Below, piece after piece: positions 1-8,879 of a DNA stretch of 44,271 nucleotides. How positions within the stretch are numbered: the stretch's first letter is position 1; each line of letters starts with the position of its first letter. The translations under genes and the position numbers were made by a program. Source of the stretch: JAGLTQ01 sp964605385 (lineage in GTDB: Bacteria > Pseudomonadota > Gammaproteobacteria > UBA6429 > Thiohalophilaceae); the NCBI GenBank assembly GCA_964605385.1, contig CAZSCK010000014.1, positions 1 through 44,271 of the forward strand. The letters are read 5' to 3'. The notes under the pieces were generated by a model. That model ran no database searches, was not told the origin of the DNA, and worked only from the letters and a program-made list of their open reading frames with translations.

Positions 1-199
1 AGCAGTATTTCATGTAGGGAGTTAAAGAAAATAATTACCCTATTCTAGCTATTCTCAAGGCTAACGCCTCTTACTGCCACTCGCTACTTAGCATTGATTG
101 TCTATTTAGTAATTTAACTAAGCAGTTTTCGCAATTGTCGTGTGGCTGTTAATGGCCAAAAATAAACATTAATTAAAATCTACAGCAAAACCATCTTTG

Positions 200-480
200 T
201 GAAACATTCCCATCAGACGCAGCCGAGCATCGAAATAAAAACAGGATCAAAGCGAGCGTTTGTTTGAGCACGATTAAGTGCGGAGCACCGTGCGAGTTAC
301 CCAGACCCAGAGGGTGGGGTATCCATAATGAAACCTGTAAGGGTTCTTTGGGCAGCGAGTGCCTGTTTTTATTTTGATGCGAGGGGATTAGGATTGGAAA
401 TCCCAACAAGTCTTTGGGCGGCCTTCTTTTTGGTTACTTTTTCTTGGCCACGCAAGAAAAAGTAACTTGCTGTCGGTGCC
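200..480. repeat. Composite dispersed repeat with nested inverted repeats
   Basis: This non-coding stretch contains two nested inverted repeats. A 19-base arm at 227-245 is mirrored at 362-380 with one mismatch. A perfect 14-base pair (gttactttttcttg at 433-446, complement at 453-466) has a six-base loop. Short open frames run through on both strands but resemble no protein I know. The pattern resembles repeat blocks I recall from intergenic regions of other gammaproteobacteria. The rest of 1-763 holds no gene I can support. Confidence 0.6.
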
Positions 481-560
481 CTGAGTGTTGTTGAAAACAA
501 CATGAAGAAATGCCCTTGGGGTGCCGCGGCCGTCCGACCAAGACCGGACATAACAATATA

Positions 561-587
561 TGGATTCCCGCCTACGCGGGAATGACG
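561..587. repeat. Short palindromic dispersed repeat (tggattcc family), copy 1
   Basis: A GC-rich palindrome of the form tggattcccgc-N-tacgcgggaatgac sits in AT-rich intergenic DNA. A nearly identical copy lies at 26001-26026, and a diverged member with the same flanks (tggattcc, ggaatgacg) lies at 11262-11294. Its intergenic position and copy number suggest a repetitive extragenic palindrome. Confidence 0.75.
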
Positions 588-641
588 AAATTGGATGTCG
601 GCCTAAAGCTACCGCTCCTGCTATCGCCCCTTACCTACGTC

Positions 642-663
642 CATGTAGGTAAAGAGCCGACCT
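642..663. repeat. 22-bp repeat shared with 36897-36918 in inverted orientation
   Basis: The 22 bases from catgtaggt (642) to gagccgacct (663) recur exactly as the reverse complement at 36897-36918, just after the phosphodiesterase gene. Both copies are intergenic. At 632-650 the sequence also forms a small hairpin (acctacgtccatgtaggt). It is probably another extragenic palindrome family. Confidence 0.65.
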
Positions 664-763
664 ACAAAAATCAGAGGATAAAACAACAATGTCGTCAGAC
701 TGATACCCTCTAATTTTAATTTGTAGAGGGGCACTATGAGTCTGGCCTACAAAACCAGATAGA

Positions 764-1252
764 TTAAGACGTTGGTTTTAAAATATATTCTTTCGGAATT
801 GAATCAAAGGTATGCACAGTACCTCCATGTTTTTTGATAAATAACTCTGCTTTTTCTTTTGTTGAAAAAGGGACTGTTTCCGCGCTTCCCATTCCACCAA
901 CTCGATCACTACCCAGAACATACCAGGCTTTATACGCATCAATCCAGTTATCTAAACCCGGTTTATCCCAATCAGCATTAGACATATCGTTAACATAAAT
1001 AGCGGCAATATTTTTTGGCTCTTCAGGTGATAAGGTAAATGAAATCGTGTCACGTATGGAGGTAAACCATAAAGTTTTTTTGTCCGAGAGAATGATTTGT
1101 CCTTTTGGACCATTATGATTAACTACAGTCATCAAACAATAATAACCATTCGCTTCACGTGTTAGTGTTTGGGCCGCAGGTGCTTCAACAGGAGGCGTTT
1201 TATCACAAGCAACTAAAAAAAAGACAACCAACAATATGCTAATTCTATACAT
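764..1252 (-). CDS. nosL: NosL, copper-binding lipoprotein of nitrous oxide reductase maturation
   Basis: This 162-residue protein is the last gene of the nos operon, 25 bases after nosY. NosL delivers Cu(I) in the periplasm for assembly of the copper centres of N2O reductase. The N-terminus is a lipoprotein signal: a hydrophobic stretch, then LVAC with the lipidated cysteine at residue 16. The family copper motif near the start of the mature protein appears as YYCLM (Cys39, Met41), followed by a typical NHNGPKGQI stretch. I remember the usual form as CGM, so Leu40 is a small departure. Length and operon position both fit the family. Confidence 0.9.
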   Translation of the reverse strand: MYRISILLVVFFLVACDKTPPVEAPAAQTLTREANGYYCLMTVVNHNGPKGQIILSDKKTLWFTSIRDTISFTLSPEEPKNIAAIYVNDMSNADWDKPGLDNWIDAYKAWYVLGSDRVGGMGSAETVPFSTKEKAELFIKKHGGTVHTFDSIPKEYILKPTS

Positions 1253-1277
1253 AATAATCTCTACAATATTTATTAAA

Positions 1278-2105
1278 TTAAAGTTCTCTACGCTTAAACA
1301 CCAGCAATGTGATTGTTAAAGGTACAATCACCCACATCAACATAACGCTGATCAGTAATACGCTACTCATACCCGCTTCACTTGCGATACCCGCGATACC
1401 TGCGGCCTGACTAACACCGTCGAACATACTCAGGTTGAAAATCCGGTAACTGTCAGCGGGACTTATAAGCATCAACATCGAAAATAATTGCTGACCAATC
1501 ATCTGTTCTTTATCAAGCAATAAAACACCGAACAATAACAAATCGTATAACACGACAAAAATTAACCACAGGCCAATTGCTGTTCCCGCAGCCGTCGCCC
1601 TTTCTTTCACTAACACACTCACCAGATAACCCAATGCAATAAAGACGGCACCCAATATCAGGGAGCTGAGCATCATCATCCCATACGCCTGCCAGCCTTC
1701 CGTGCCACTACCGGTGAACAGGATCATGATAAGAAAAGCGCCGCCGTAGCCAATAAAAATAGCGATAAAAAGAATCAAAACATGACCCAGAAACTTACCC
1801 ATAATGACTTGCCAGCGTGACACCGGGTAAGTCAACAATAGCATCATGGTGCCGCGTTCAAATTCTCCTACTAAGGCATCAAAAGACAACATCAGAGCAA
1901 TTAAGGGAATGAGATAAACACTTAAACTTGCAAGACTAATAACGGTAATATCAAGATCGCTAACCCGTACCGAACCAGTTGGTGCAGAACCTAGTAAAGA
2001 TAAAGCCAGCGCCAATGCGCCTAACAAAATAATTGCTGCTGCAATCCAGCGATTGCGCAATCCATCTCTCAGCTCTTTAAGTGCAAGCGTCCATAATAAA
2101 CTCAT
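1278..2105 (-). CDS. nosY: NosY, ABC transporter permease for N2O reductase maturation
   Basis: The 275-residue protein has about six hydrophobic segments, as in ABC-2 type permeases. NosY pairs with the ATPase NosF and the periplasmic protein NosD in a complex needed to assemble the CuZ centre of NosZ. The MSLLWTLALKELRDGLRNRW opening, with a conserved charged patch before the first membrane helix, is characteristic. Its start overlaps the end of nosF by four bases (ATGA), indicating translational coupling. Confidence 0.93.
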   Translation of the reverse strand: MSLLWTLALKELRDGLRNRWIAAAIILLGALALALSLLGSAPTGSVRVSDLDITVISLASLSVYLIPLIALMLSFDALVGEFERGTMMLLLTYPVSRWQVIMGKFLGHVLILFIAIFIGYGGAFLIMILFTGSGTEGWQAYGMMMLSSLILGAVFIALGYLVSVLVKERATAAGTAIGLWLIFVVLYDLLLFGVLLLDKEQMIGQQLFSMLMLISPADSYRIFNLSMFDGVSQAAGIAGIASEAGMSSVLLISVMLMWVIVPLTITLLVFKRREL

Positions 2106-3037
2106 AATGGATCACCATTCATAAAGTGACTATAAACTTCGTCCAGCCGCGGCGGCATGATCTGCATATCATGCACCACATCACCAAGACTACTTATGTG
2201 ACGAATGAGTGGCATCTTTTCTTCTTTAAAACATGACAAACTAATACTCTGATTATTTACCTTGCCAATATTTACTTCTGATCCCAGTCGTTCTGCAACA
2301 CTCGATGCTTCCCCTGCTGCCACAGAGAGCTTCAAACGGACTGGCAATGCAGCCTGCTGGTAGAGCTCATCAAGTGTGCCACAGGCAACAATGAGACCTG
2401 CTTTCATGATAATAAAACGGCTGGCTCTTGCTTCAACTTCGTTGAGTGCATGTGATGAAATAATCGAAGTGGCACCTTCTTTTTGCAAACCATCAATCAG
2501 TTCGTAAAAATGCTGACGCAAAATAGGATCCAGACCGGTTGTGGGTTCATCAAGAAAAAGGAGTTGTGGATTACCCAGCATTGCCTGAGCCAGCCCCAGT
2601 CGCTGCCGCATACCTTTTGAGTAAGTACCTACTCTCCTGTTTGACGCATCACTAAGGCCAACTAACTCTAGTAATTTTTTACATTCAAGATCTGATGAAC
2701 CTTTGAGGCGGGCATAAAAAGCCAATACTTCACGACCGGTCATCGCTTCATAAAAAGCAACACTTTCAGGTAAATAACCCAGCGCCATACGTTGGGCAAC
2801 GGCAGCACTGAACGCAGGATTGCCGCCAAGGATTTCAACCGTACCTGTTGTTGGTTTTGTCAGGCCTAACATCAATTTCATCAGGCTGGTTTTACCGGCG
2901 CCATTGTGGCCAACCAGTACGATACATTCTCCAGCTTGTACTTGAAAATTAATATCTCGTAATACAGTTTCACTACCGTACTTCTTACTCACCGCTTGCA
3001 ATGAAATGACATTGCTTGCTGTGTCCAACTCAACCAT
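2102..3037 (-). CDS. nosF: NosF, ABC transporter ATPase for N2O reductase maturation
   Basis: A 311-residue cytoplasmic ABC ATPase. Walker A is GHNGAGKT (43-50), the signature is a YSKGMRQ variant (139-145), and Walker B is LLFLDEP (159-165). A switch histidine (SSHALNEVE) follows. It energises the NosFY membrane complex that supports CuZ assembly. It starts one base after the nosD stop and overlaps nosY, so the genes are one transcript. The region after about residue 215 is a C-terminal extension typical of NosF-type ATPases. Confidence 0.95.
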   Translation of the reverse strand: MVELDTASNVISLQAVSKKYGSETVLRDINFQVQAGECIVLVGHNGAGKTSLMKLMLGLTKPTTGTVEILGGNPAFSAAVAQRMALGYLPESVAFYEAMTGREVLAFYARLKGSSDLECKKLLELVGLSDASNRRVGTYSKGMRQRLGLAQAMLGNPQLLFLDEPTTGLDPILRQHFYELIDGLQKEGATSIISSHALNEVEARASRFIIMKAGLIVACGTLDELYQQAALPVRLKLSVAAGEASSVAERLGSEVNIGKVNNQSISLSCFKEEKMPLIRHISSLGDVVHDMQIMPPRLDEVYSHFMNGDPL

Positions 3038-3038
3038 T

Positions 3039-4355
3039 TTATAAATCTCTTTGTTTTATATTACTTGCTGTAACGGAACTAATTTGTGGAGGTAGCATTA
3101 ATGGAGAACTATCTGTCACACCACCTGGATGAATACCGGGAAATTCAGACTGAGCCCATTTTAATAATTTCACTGACGGGCTGTTTAATAATAACTTTGC
3201 CATTGGATGTCGCCAGATGATCTGGTCAACTAAATCATTGGGTTTATACGGTTGATCTGCAATACCATTACCATCGATATCAAAAGTTAGATTATCACTC
3301 CAGTAATTGCCAACACCATTTTTAGACCATTCAATGTAACGCGTACCTACGTATTTCACCTGGGTACGGTTATTGATAAAGGCATTGGAATAAATCTCAT
3401 TATGCTCTGAACCGGCAGTAAAATGAATACCAACCTGACAATCTGCGAAAAAATTATTTTTAATCTGATTATAGTTGGCGTTATAAATAAAAACGCATTT
3501 CTCCGTACCACCACTCACATAATTATGTTCAATAACAGAATGATTTGTATAATTAAAAAACAGTCCACGTTTATGATCACCAACTGAACGATTATCTTTT
3601 GCGAGGATATGATGAGAAAACATCAAGGCATAACCAACATCATTATTTATGGAAGTATTATTGCTTACCTCACTGTTATTGGTATACATGTAATGTATCG
3701 CAAAACGTAAATCACGCAGGCGATTGCCATGAAACACATTGTTACGACTCGTCGTAACAAAAATACCATCTCGACCATAACGAATATCATTGTTTTTGAT
3801 AATGGAACCCGGTGTATTCCACAGATATATACCATTACCTCGATCATTTACTCGATGATGGCGACTACCGACAATAACGTTATCACTAACAATGACCGAC
3901 TCTGGACCTTTCAGGTAAATACCTATTAAATTATTTTTGAAATAATTGTTTTCTATCCGTGCTTGATCACCTTTATCGGTAATAAAAATAGCACTGTCTT
4001 CACTATCCAGATCATTACCCGAATGCTGAATACTCAAACCTTTAATTAACACATTAGGTGCGGATACGATCACAACATGCCCCGAACCTTCACCATCAAT
4101 GACACTGGACTTATTACCCATAAGAGTAAGACTACGATGGATATTCACCGAGCCAATATAAACACCAGCTGAAAGCAGTAGCGTATCACCACTATGTGCC
4201 GAATCTATTGCAGCTTGTAACTCACCATAACCGGGAGTCACCCATATCTCTTTCGCCTGAGCAAAAGAAGACATAAAAAAGAGGAATAATAAAAATAATC
4301 CACCAGCCAGCTCACGACCAACCAGTGGATTATTTACTTTCTGCTTAAACTTCAA
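3039..4355 (-). CDS. nosD: NosD, periplasmic beta-helix protein of copper maturation
   Basis: This 438-residue protein has a secretion signal (hydrophobic stretch about 16-32, likely cleavage after AQA near residue 34). A long parallel beta-helix follows, with repeated N-N-x-hydrophobic turns typical of CASH/NosD domains. NosD works with NosFY in the periplasm to mature the CuZ site of NosZ. The gene begins 8 bases after the nosZ stop. The C-terminal conserved block (NYWSDNLTFDIDGNGIADQPY) is diagnostic of the family. Confidence 0.95.
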   Translation of the reverse strand: MKFKQKVNNPLVGRELAGGLFLLFLFFMSSFAQAKEIWVTPGYGELQAAIDSAHSGDTLLLSAGVYIGSVNIHRSLTLMGNKSSVIDGEGSGHVVIVSAPNVLIKGLSIQHSGNDLDSEDSAIFITDKGDQARIENNYFKNNLIGIYLKGPESVIVSDNVIVGSRHHRVNDRGNGIYLWNTPGSIIKNNDIRYGRDGIFVTTSRNNVFHGNRLRDLRFAIHYMYTNNSEVSNNTSINNDVGYALMFSHHILAKDNRSVGDHKRGLFFNYTNHSVIEHNYVSGGTEKCVFIYNANYNQIKNNFFADCQVGIHFTAGSEHNEIYSNAFINNRTQVKYVGTRYIEWSKNGVGNYWSDNLTFDIDGNGIADQPYKPNDLVDQIIWRHPMAKLLLNSPSVKLLKWAQSEFPGIHPGGVTDSSPLMLPPQISSVTASNIKQRDL

Positions 4356-4363
4356 AGCTGTTA

Positions 4364-6286
4364 CTAAGCAGGCTCAACCAGCATACGACCACGCATTTCC
4401 ATGTGTAACGCATGACAGAACCACTGACAGTAGAACCAATGAACACCTGCACGATCTGCCGTAAAGGTAATCGATGATGTTGCCTGTGGTCCAACTTCCA
4501 TCGCAATACCGTAGTTAGCAATAGTTAAACCGTGTGCCAGATCATCAATAACATCATTGTTACTAACAATAATCGTGACCTCATCACCCTGTTTTACAGT
4601 AAATTTCTCCATACTAAAGGCAGGCGCAATCGACCACATATAAACACGGACTTTATTGCCATCACGTATGATTTTAGAATCGACAGTAAGGTTAATACCA
4701 TCTTTCTTAGCCTGAGCGCTGACATCCGCCCACATGCGATCACCTTTGGTCCATGTAGAATCCGGATTAACAATGTCAGAACGAACGATGGTAATATCAT
4801 GTGGTTCTGCATAGGTCGGCCCGTCATGTACCAATTTCATCTTCTTGCCAGTAATGTCGATGAGTTGCTCATTCTCCGGTTTCATCGGGCCAACATTTAT
4901 AAAACGGTCCTTGGAGAATTTATTGAGAGACACCAGCCACTTGCCGTCAGCTTCCTTGGTTTCACCCATGGAGGTGTGGTTATGACCCGGTTGATAATGG
5001 ACATCAAGCTTATCGAGGATAGGATTTACTTTCTTGCCATTGTAAGCGTCAATGGCTTTCTGAATATTCCATTTTACAGCCTGGCTATCGAGGAACAGTG
5101 TAGTGTAAGCATTACCTTTGCCATCAAAAGCAGTATGCAATGGCCCCAAACCTAACTGTGGTTCAGCAACAACGGTATCACGTGGCTTAATCTTATCCTT
5201 GAACAGCTTAGGCAAACGTCTAACATCAATAACTGTCACGGTTGGAGACAATTTACCGTTGACAACCAGATACTTACCATCCGGAGCAGTATTACAACCA
5301 TGAGGGCTGTTCGGAACAGGGATATAACGTGTGTACTTCGAGCCTTTACGACCATCAAGTACAGGTACACCCTTTATCCGTTTAAAGTCACCTTTTTTAA
5401 CGCCCTTTTCAATCGCTTTAATATCATAAATAACAACCCAGTCCCGTTCTTTTTTCATCATCCCGGCAAGATTGACGGCTTCTTCACTGTTGTAACAAGT
5501 CGAGAAGGCGTAGAGCCCCTGATAATCCGCATCACAATTATCGAGGTTACCATCAACCATGACTTGCCATGCCACTTCCATTTTATCACCATCAATAGCG
5601 CTAAAAATGGCATGATATTTTTCAGGCTCATCAAGAATACTTCCATCATTTGGGATAGGCACTCGATACTCACCGTTCGCAAAAACATAACCTGTACGCG
5701 GATATTTTTGTGGGCGCAATCCATGAATATTCGCTGCATTTGGAATTTCTATGATTTTATCACACTTCATTACATCACAGCGCACACGTGCTACACGTGT
5801 GTTAGCTTTATCATTCATAAATACATAACGACCGTCATAAGTACCGTCGGTAAATGACATGTGTGGATGATGCAAATCACCATTTAACCAAACACCACCT
5901 CGGTTACCAGAATCAAGAAACTTCTTGGTTTCGGGCAAGAGGCCCTCACGAAGAATCTTACGACTCTCATTTGTTGCACCCCAGCCTGAAGCACTACAGC
6001 GATTGAATACAGGAATACGCATTAATTCACGCATTGAGGGCATACCCAGAATACGTAATTCACCTGCCTGGCCACTACTCCAGAAACCATAGTATTCATC
6101 CAGGTCACCTGGTGCCACTTCTGCCTTATTTTTTCTGGCAGCTTCAGCAGCTTGCGGTGTCATAACGCCTAAACCTGTGAGACCAGCTGCACCGGCTAAT
6201 GCGGCTAACTTGGCTGACCCTCCAAGTAACTGGCGTCGAGTAATACTTACATTTTCAGTTTTGTCATCATTATTGTTGTCACTCAT
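4364..6286 (-). CDS. nosZ: Nitrous oxide reductase NosZ (Tat-exported, clade I type)
   Basis: NosZ reduces N2O to N2 in the periplasm, the last step of denitrification. The 640-residue precursor carries a Tat signal (RRQLLGG from Arg17-Arg18), so the folded enzyme is exported; this is the clade I arrangement. The N-terminal beta-propeller carries CuZ histidines such as DLHHPH (His139, His140, His142), with later ones in GPLHTAF, GHNH and AEPHD. The C-terminal cupredoxin domain has the CuA ligands His585, Cys620, Cys624, His628 and Met631. A good ribosome binding site (ggagag) precedes the start. Both metal centres look intact, so the enzyme should be functional. Confidence 0.98.
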   Translation of the reverse strand: MSDNNNDDKTENVSITRRQLLGGSAKLAALAGAAGLTGLGVMTPQAAEAARKNKAEVAPGDLDEYYGFWSSGQAGELRILGMPSMRELMRIPVFNRCSASGWGATNESRKILREGLLPETKKFLDSGNRGGVWLNGDLHHPHMSFTDGTYDGRYVFMNDKANTRVARVRCDVMKCDKIIEIPNAANIHGLRPQKYPRTGYVFANGEYRVPIPNDGSILDEPEKYHAIFSAIDGDKMEVAWQVMVDGNLDNCDADYQGLYAFSTCYNSEEAVNLAGMMKKERDWVVIYDIKAIEKGVKKGDFKRIKGVPVLDGRKGSKYTRYIPVPNSPHGCNTAPDGKYLVVNGKLSPTVTVIDVRRLPKLFKDKIKPRDTVVAEPQLGLGPLHTAFDGKGNAYTTLFLDSQAVKWNIQKAIDAYNGKKVNPILDKLDVHYQPGHNHTSMGETKEADGKWLVSLNKFSKDRFINVGPMKPENEQLIDITGKKMKLVHDGPTYAEPHDITIVRSDIVNPDSTWTKGDRMWADVSAQAKKDGINLTVDSKIIRDGNKVRVYMWSIAPAFSMEKFTVKQGDEVTIIVSNNDVIDDLAHGLTIANYGIAMEVGPQATSSITFTADRAGVHWFYCQWFCHALHMEMRGRMLVEPA

Positions 6287-6337
6287 TGACTCTCTCCTAT
6301 TGTATGCCCATTAAGGTTCAGGCTAATTAATTACACC

Positions 6338-6354
6338 CCCGGTATTACCCCGGG
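6338..6354 (-). other. GC-rich stem-loop between nosR and nosZ
   Basis: In the 95-base gap between nosR and nosZ the minus strand can form a five-pair stem (CCCGG / CCGGG) with a seven-base loop. No U-run follows directly, so it is not a classical terminator. It could be a pause or RNA-processing site that sets nosZ apart from nosR; this role is inference. Confidence 0.3.
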
Positions 6355-6381
6355 ACTTATCAATTCAAAATCTTATAATTC

Positions 6382-8565
6382 TCACTTTTTATTTAGCACC
6401 ACTTTAATAGCTGATTCTTCTTTATGGTTTGATGCTGCCGCTCGAGTATCTTGACGTTCTCTTTTCAAACGTTTCTGAATTACAACAGGGCAGGCATGGT
6501 CGTCGAAATAAACCACCTGACAATGCAGGCAGTAAAGACACTCATTGACATTAATGTGCCCTTCAGGATGTATTGATTGAACCATGCATTCATTGCTACA
6601 GCGCTGACAAGGGGTGCCACATTCCTTATAACGTTTGAGCCACGAAAACATGCGCATTCTTCCCGGGATAGCCAAAGCTGCACCCAGGGGGCATAAATAA
6701 CGACAATAAAAACGTTCTATAAAAATGCCGGGTAACAATACCGCTAAGGCAAAGATCACATACGGCCATTCACGCATGAACTTTAAAATAATCGCTGTTT
6801 TAAATGGTTCAATTTCAGCCAATCGTTCAGCCCAACCCAGTGAATATAATGAAAATCCAAATAATAAAAGAAAAATTAAATATTTGAATGTCCAGATACG
6901 TTCATGAATCGCCCACGGTACCGTAATTTGCTTAACCTTGAATACTTTAGCAATCTTATTAATCAATTCCTGTAACGCACCAAAGGGGCATAACCAACCG
7001 CAATAAGGACCACGCCCCCAAAATAATAATGCTGCCGCAACGGAACCCCATAGAATAAAAATAAGTGGTTCCATCAGAAAATAACTCCAGTCAAAACCGG
7101 ACACTAATGCACTAAACATAGCCAGAATATTAACGACAGATAACTGGGCATTTAAATACCAGCCAAGACCAAATAAGGTAAAGATAAGAAAACCAACACG
7201 AATTCGATCGGTCAGCACAGGACGTTTAACCAACCAGTCCTGAAAGAAAAAAATCGCTGATAATACAACTAGAGCAGAAACCAGCACCACGATTTCCCAA
7301 AACTTTAATACCCACATTTTTTTCCAAATAGGTTCTGCCGTTTGCGATAAACCAACTTCAGTTAGCTCCCCGGTACTTTCTGCTTTAACATCGGTAAAAG
7401 TCAGGTATATATCTGGAACACTGTAATTAAGATCAAAAGTTAAGAAAGCTTTATTCGTTGGGCCTATTTCACGACCAACTAATAACTGTAGTACCCAGGG
7501 TTCTGCTGCTTTAAATTCTAAATCTGCCGGGGTTCTAAATAAATCGACATCTTTTAATTCAGGCGCACCCTCAGCAACTAACTTACGTAAACGTTTATGA
7601 TATCGATCATGAAAGCGAGCAGAAACATCTCCTTGAATAATCTGAAAACGATCAAAGATTCCTCCCCTTACGTAACCCGAGCCCTTAAATGAAAAGCGTC
7701 CATCACCCGCCAATAAAATAGCCTGCTCACCAGGCTTCAATTTTTTCTTAAGGTTGCGATACTCATTTTCCCCCAACAGGCTACGACCAATACTCGGGAT
7801 AGAAACAACAGCGGCGTAAAGTTCGATAAAAATTTCATCTGCTTTACCTTCTTCGGGAAAATCCAGAGCAAGTGGATTACCTGAATCTTTAAAGGCCTGA
7901 TTAATTTCTGCTAAAGTAATTTTCAGATGACGTACAGAACCTTCACTAACTAACTCTTGCCAGCTCTTGATAACGTTAATCTCAGTATTTATCGAGGCAA
8001 CCGGGCCTATTTTTTTACGTTTGGCTTCAAGACCGGATAAGCCATGGTTTCGAGCAACTTTAATGGAACCCCGTAAAATATTGTCATCCATGACCATTAC
8101 AGTCACCGTCGCACCGGATACGATGTCAACCTGATGTTCCAGTACACCTCGCGCCAAATTACCCACATCCAGCCCTTCATAATCCTTAAGTACTGCTGTT
8201 ATGCGTTTTTCAGGAATACCGATTAAAACAATAGGTTCATGGTGTTCAACCAATAAAACTTTTTTTATTAACCCTTGCATATCAACAGCAACGAGCTGGT
8301 GTATTGGTTTACCTGAATAGCCTGTTGTATTGACATAATCTGACGTCAAAAATACAAAGCCAACCTGCTTTCCTTTTTTATAAGCAGGAGCAACGGGAGG
8401 ATCACCGATTGGTTTTCCTAGTTTATCTGCATCCGGAAAGATTTCCTGGATAGCTATTGATTTAAGAAAACGAGGGAGTTCGGACTCAGCCAGCGCAACC
8501 CCCATAACCAGACTTTGAAAAAGAATCAAAGAAAAAAATAATTTAAAAATATGAGGAAAACTCAT
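6382..8565 (-). CDS. nosR: NosR, membrane iron-sulfur flavoprotein of the nos system
   Basis: NosR is a 727-residue polytopic membrane protein required for nosZ expression and for electron supply to NosZ. A signal segment (about 8-26) leads into a periplasmic FMN-binding domain with the covalent flavin site SGAT at 150-153 (Thr153). Several membrane helices follow, with two CxxxCP motifs (YCGWLCP and YCRYLCP). The C-terminal ferredoxin-like region is rich in cysteines (CGTPCQRCSNEC, then CLYCLHC). Length and domain order match the family. It is the first gene of the operon and lies downstream of an FNR-type site. Confidence 0.97.
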   Translation of the reverse strand: MSFPHIFKLFFSLILFQSLVMGVALAESELPRFLKSIAIQEIFPDADKLGKPIGDPPVAPAYKKGKQVGFVFLTSDYVNTTGYSGKPIHQLVAVDMQGLIKKVLLVEHHEPIVLIGIPEKRITAVLKDYEGLDVGNLARGVLEHQVDIVSGATVTVMVMDDNILRGSIKVARNHGLSGLEAKRKKIGPVASINTEINVIKSWQELVSEGSVRHLKITLAEINQAFKDSGNPLALDFPEEGKADEIFIELYAAVVSIPSIGRSLLGENEYRNLKKKLKPGEQAILLAGDGRFSFKGSGYVRGGIFDRFQIIQGDVSARFHDRYHKRLRKLVAEGAPELKDVDLFRTPADLEFKAAEPWVLQLLVGREIGPTNKAFLTFDLNYSVPDIYLTFTDVKAESTGELTEVGLSQTAEPIWKKMWVLKFWEIVVLVSALVVLSAIFFFQDWLVKRPVLTDRIRVGFLIFTLFGLGWYLNAQLSVVNILAMFSALVSGFDWSYFLMEPLIFILWGSVAAALLFWGRGPYCGWLCPFGALQELINKIAKVFKVKQITVPWAIHERIWTFKYLIFLLLFGFSLYSLGWAERLAEIEPFKTAIILKFMREWPYVIFALAVLLPGIFIERFYCRYLCPLGAALAIPGRMRMFSWLKRYKECGTPCQRCSNECMVQSIHPEGHINVNECLYCLHCQVVYFDDHACPVVIQKRLKRERQDTRAAASNHKEESAIKVVLNKK

Positions 8566-8795
8566 TCGCTGTTTAAATACCTCAAAATCAGTAATATAAA
8601 AAAAAACTATGATTTTTTAATATAATTCCAAGTTTTCTTCTGTAATAAATTAGGCATGCTTAATATCAAGCTAAATAGTGTAACTACTCTCTATATTTAC
8701 AAGCCATAGTAATAAGTGCCAACTGCTATATATGTCTGATAATAGACAGTCAGTTGCATTTGTGTGCATTCTCAGGCATTTTATAACTTATTTAA

Positions 8796-8809
8796 TTGAT
8801 GTAGGTCAA
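8796..8809. promoter_or_regulatory. FNR/DNR-type operator between nosR and the ferritin-like gene
   Basis: The site TTGATGTAGGTCAA matches the FNR/DNR consensus TTGAT-N4-ATCAA with one mismatch. It lies 230 bases upstream of the nosR start and 71 bases upstream of the divergent gene at 8880. That distance fits activation of the plus-strand gene, and more distant control of nosR is possible. The remainder of this 314-base intergenic region is AT-rich with no open frame of interest. Confidence 0.7.
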
Positions 8810-8879
8810 TATATTAACATCATCATCAAAATATTTAACATTTAGAAACCTTTCTCCGTTTCATAAAGGTATAAAAAAT

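Noticed and set aside
4532..5857. Long plus-strand open frames opposite nosZ
   Set aside because: They are antisense shadows of the strongly conserved nosZ gene and have no family features.
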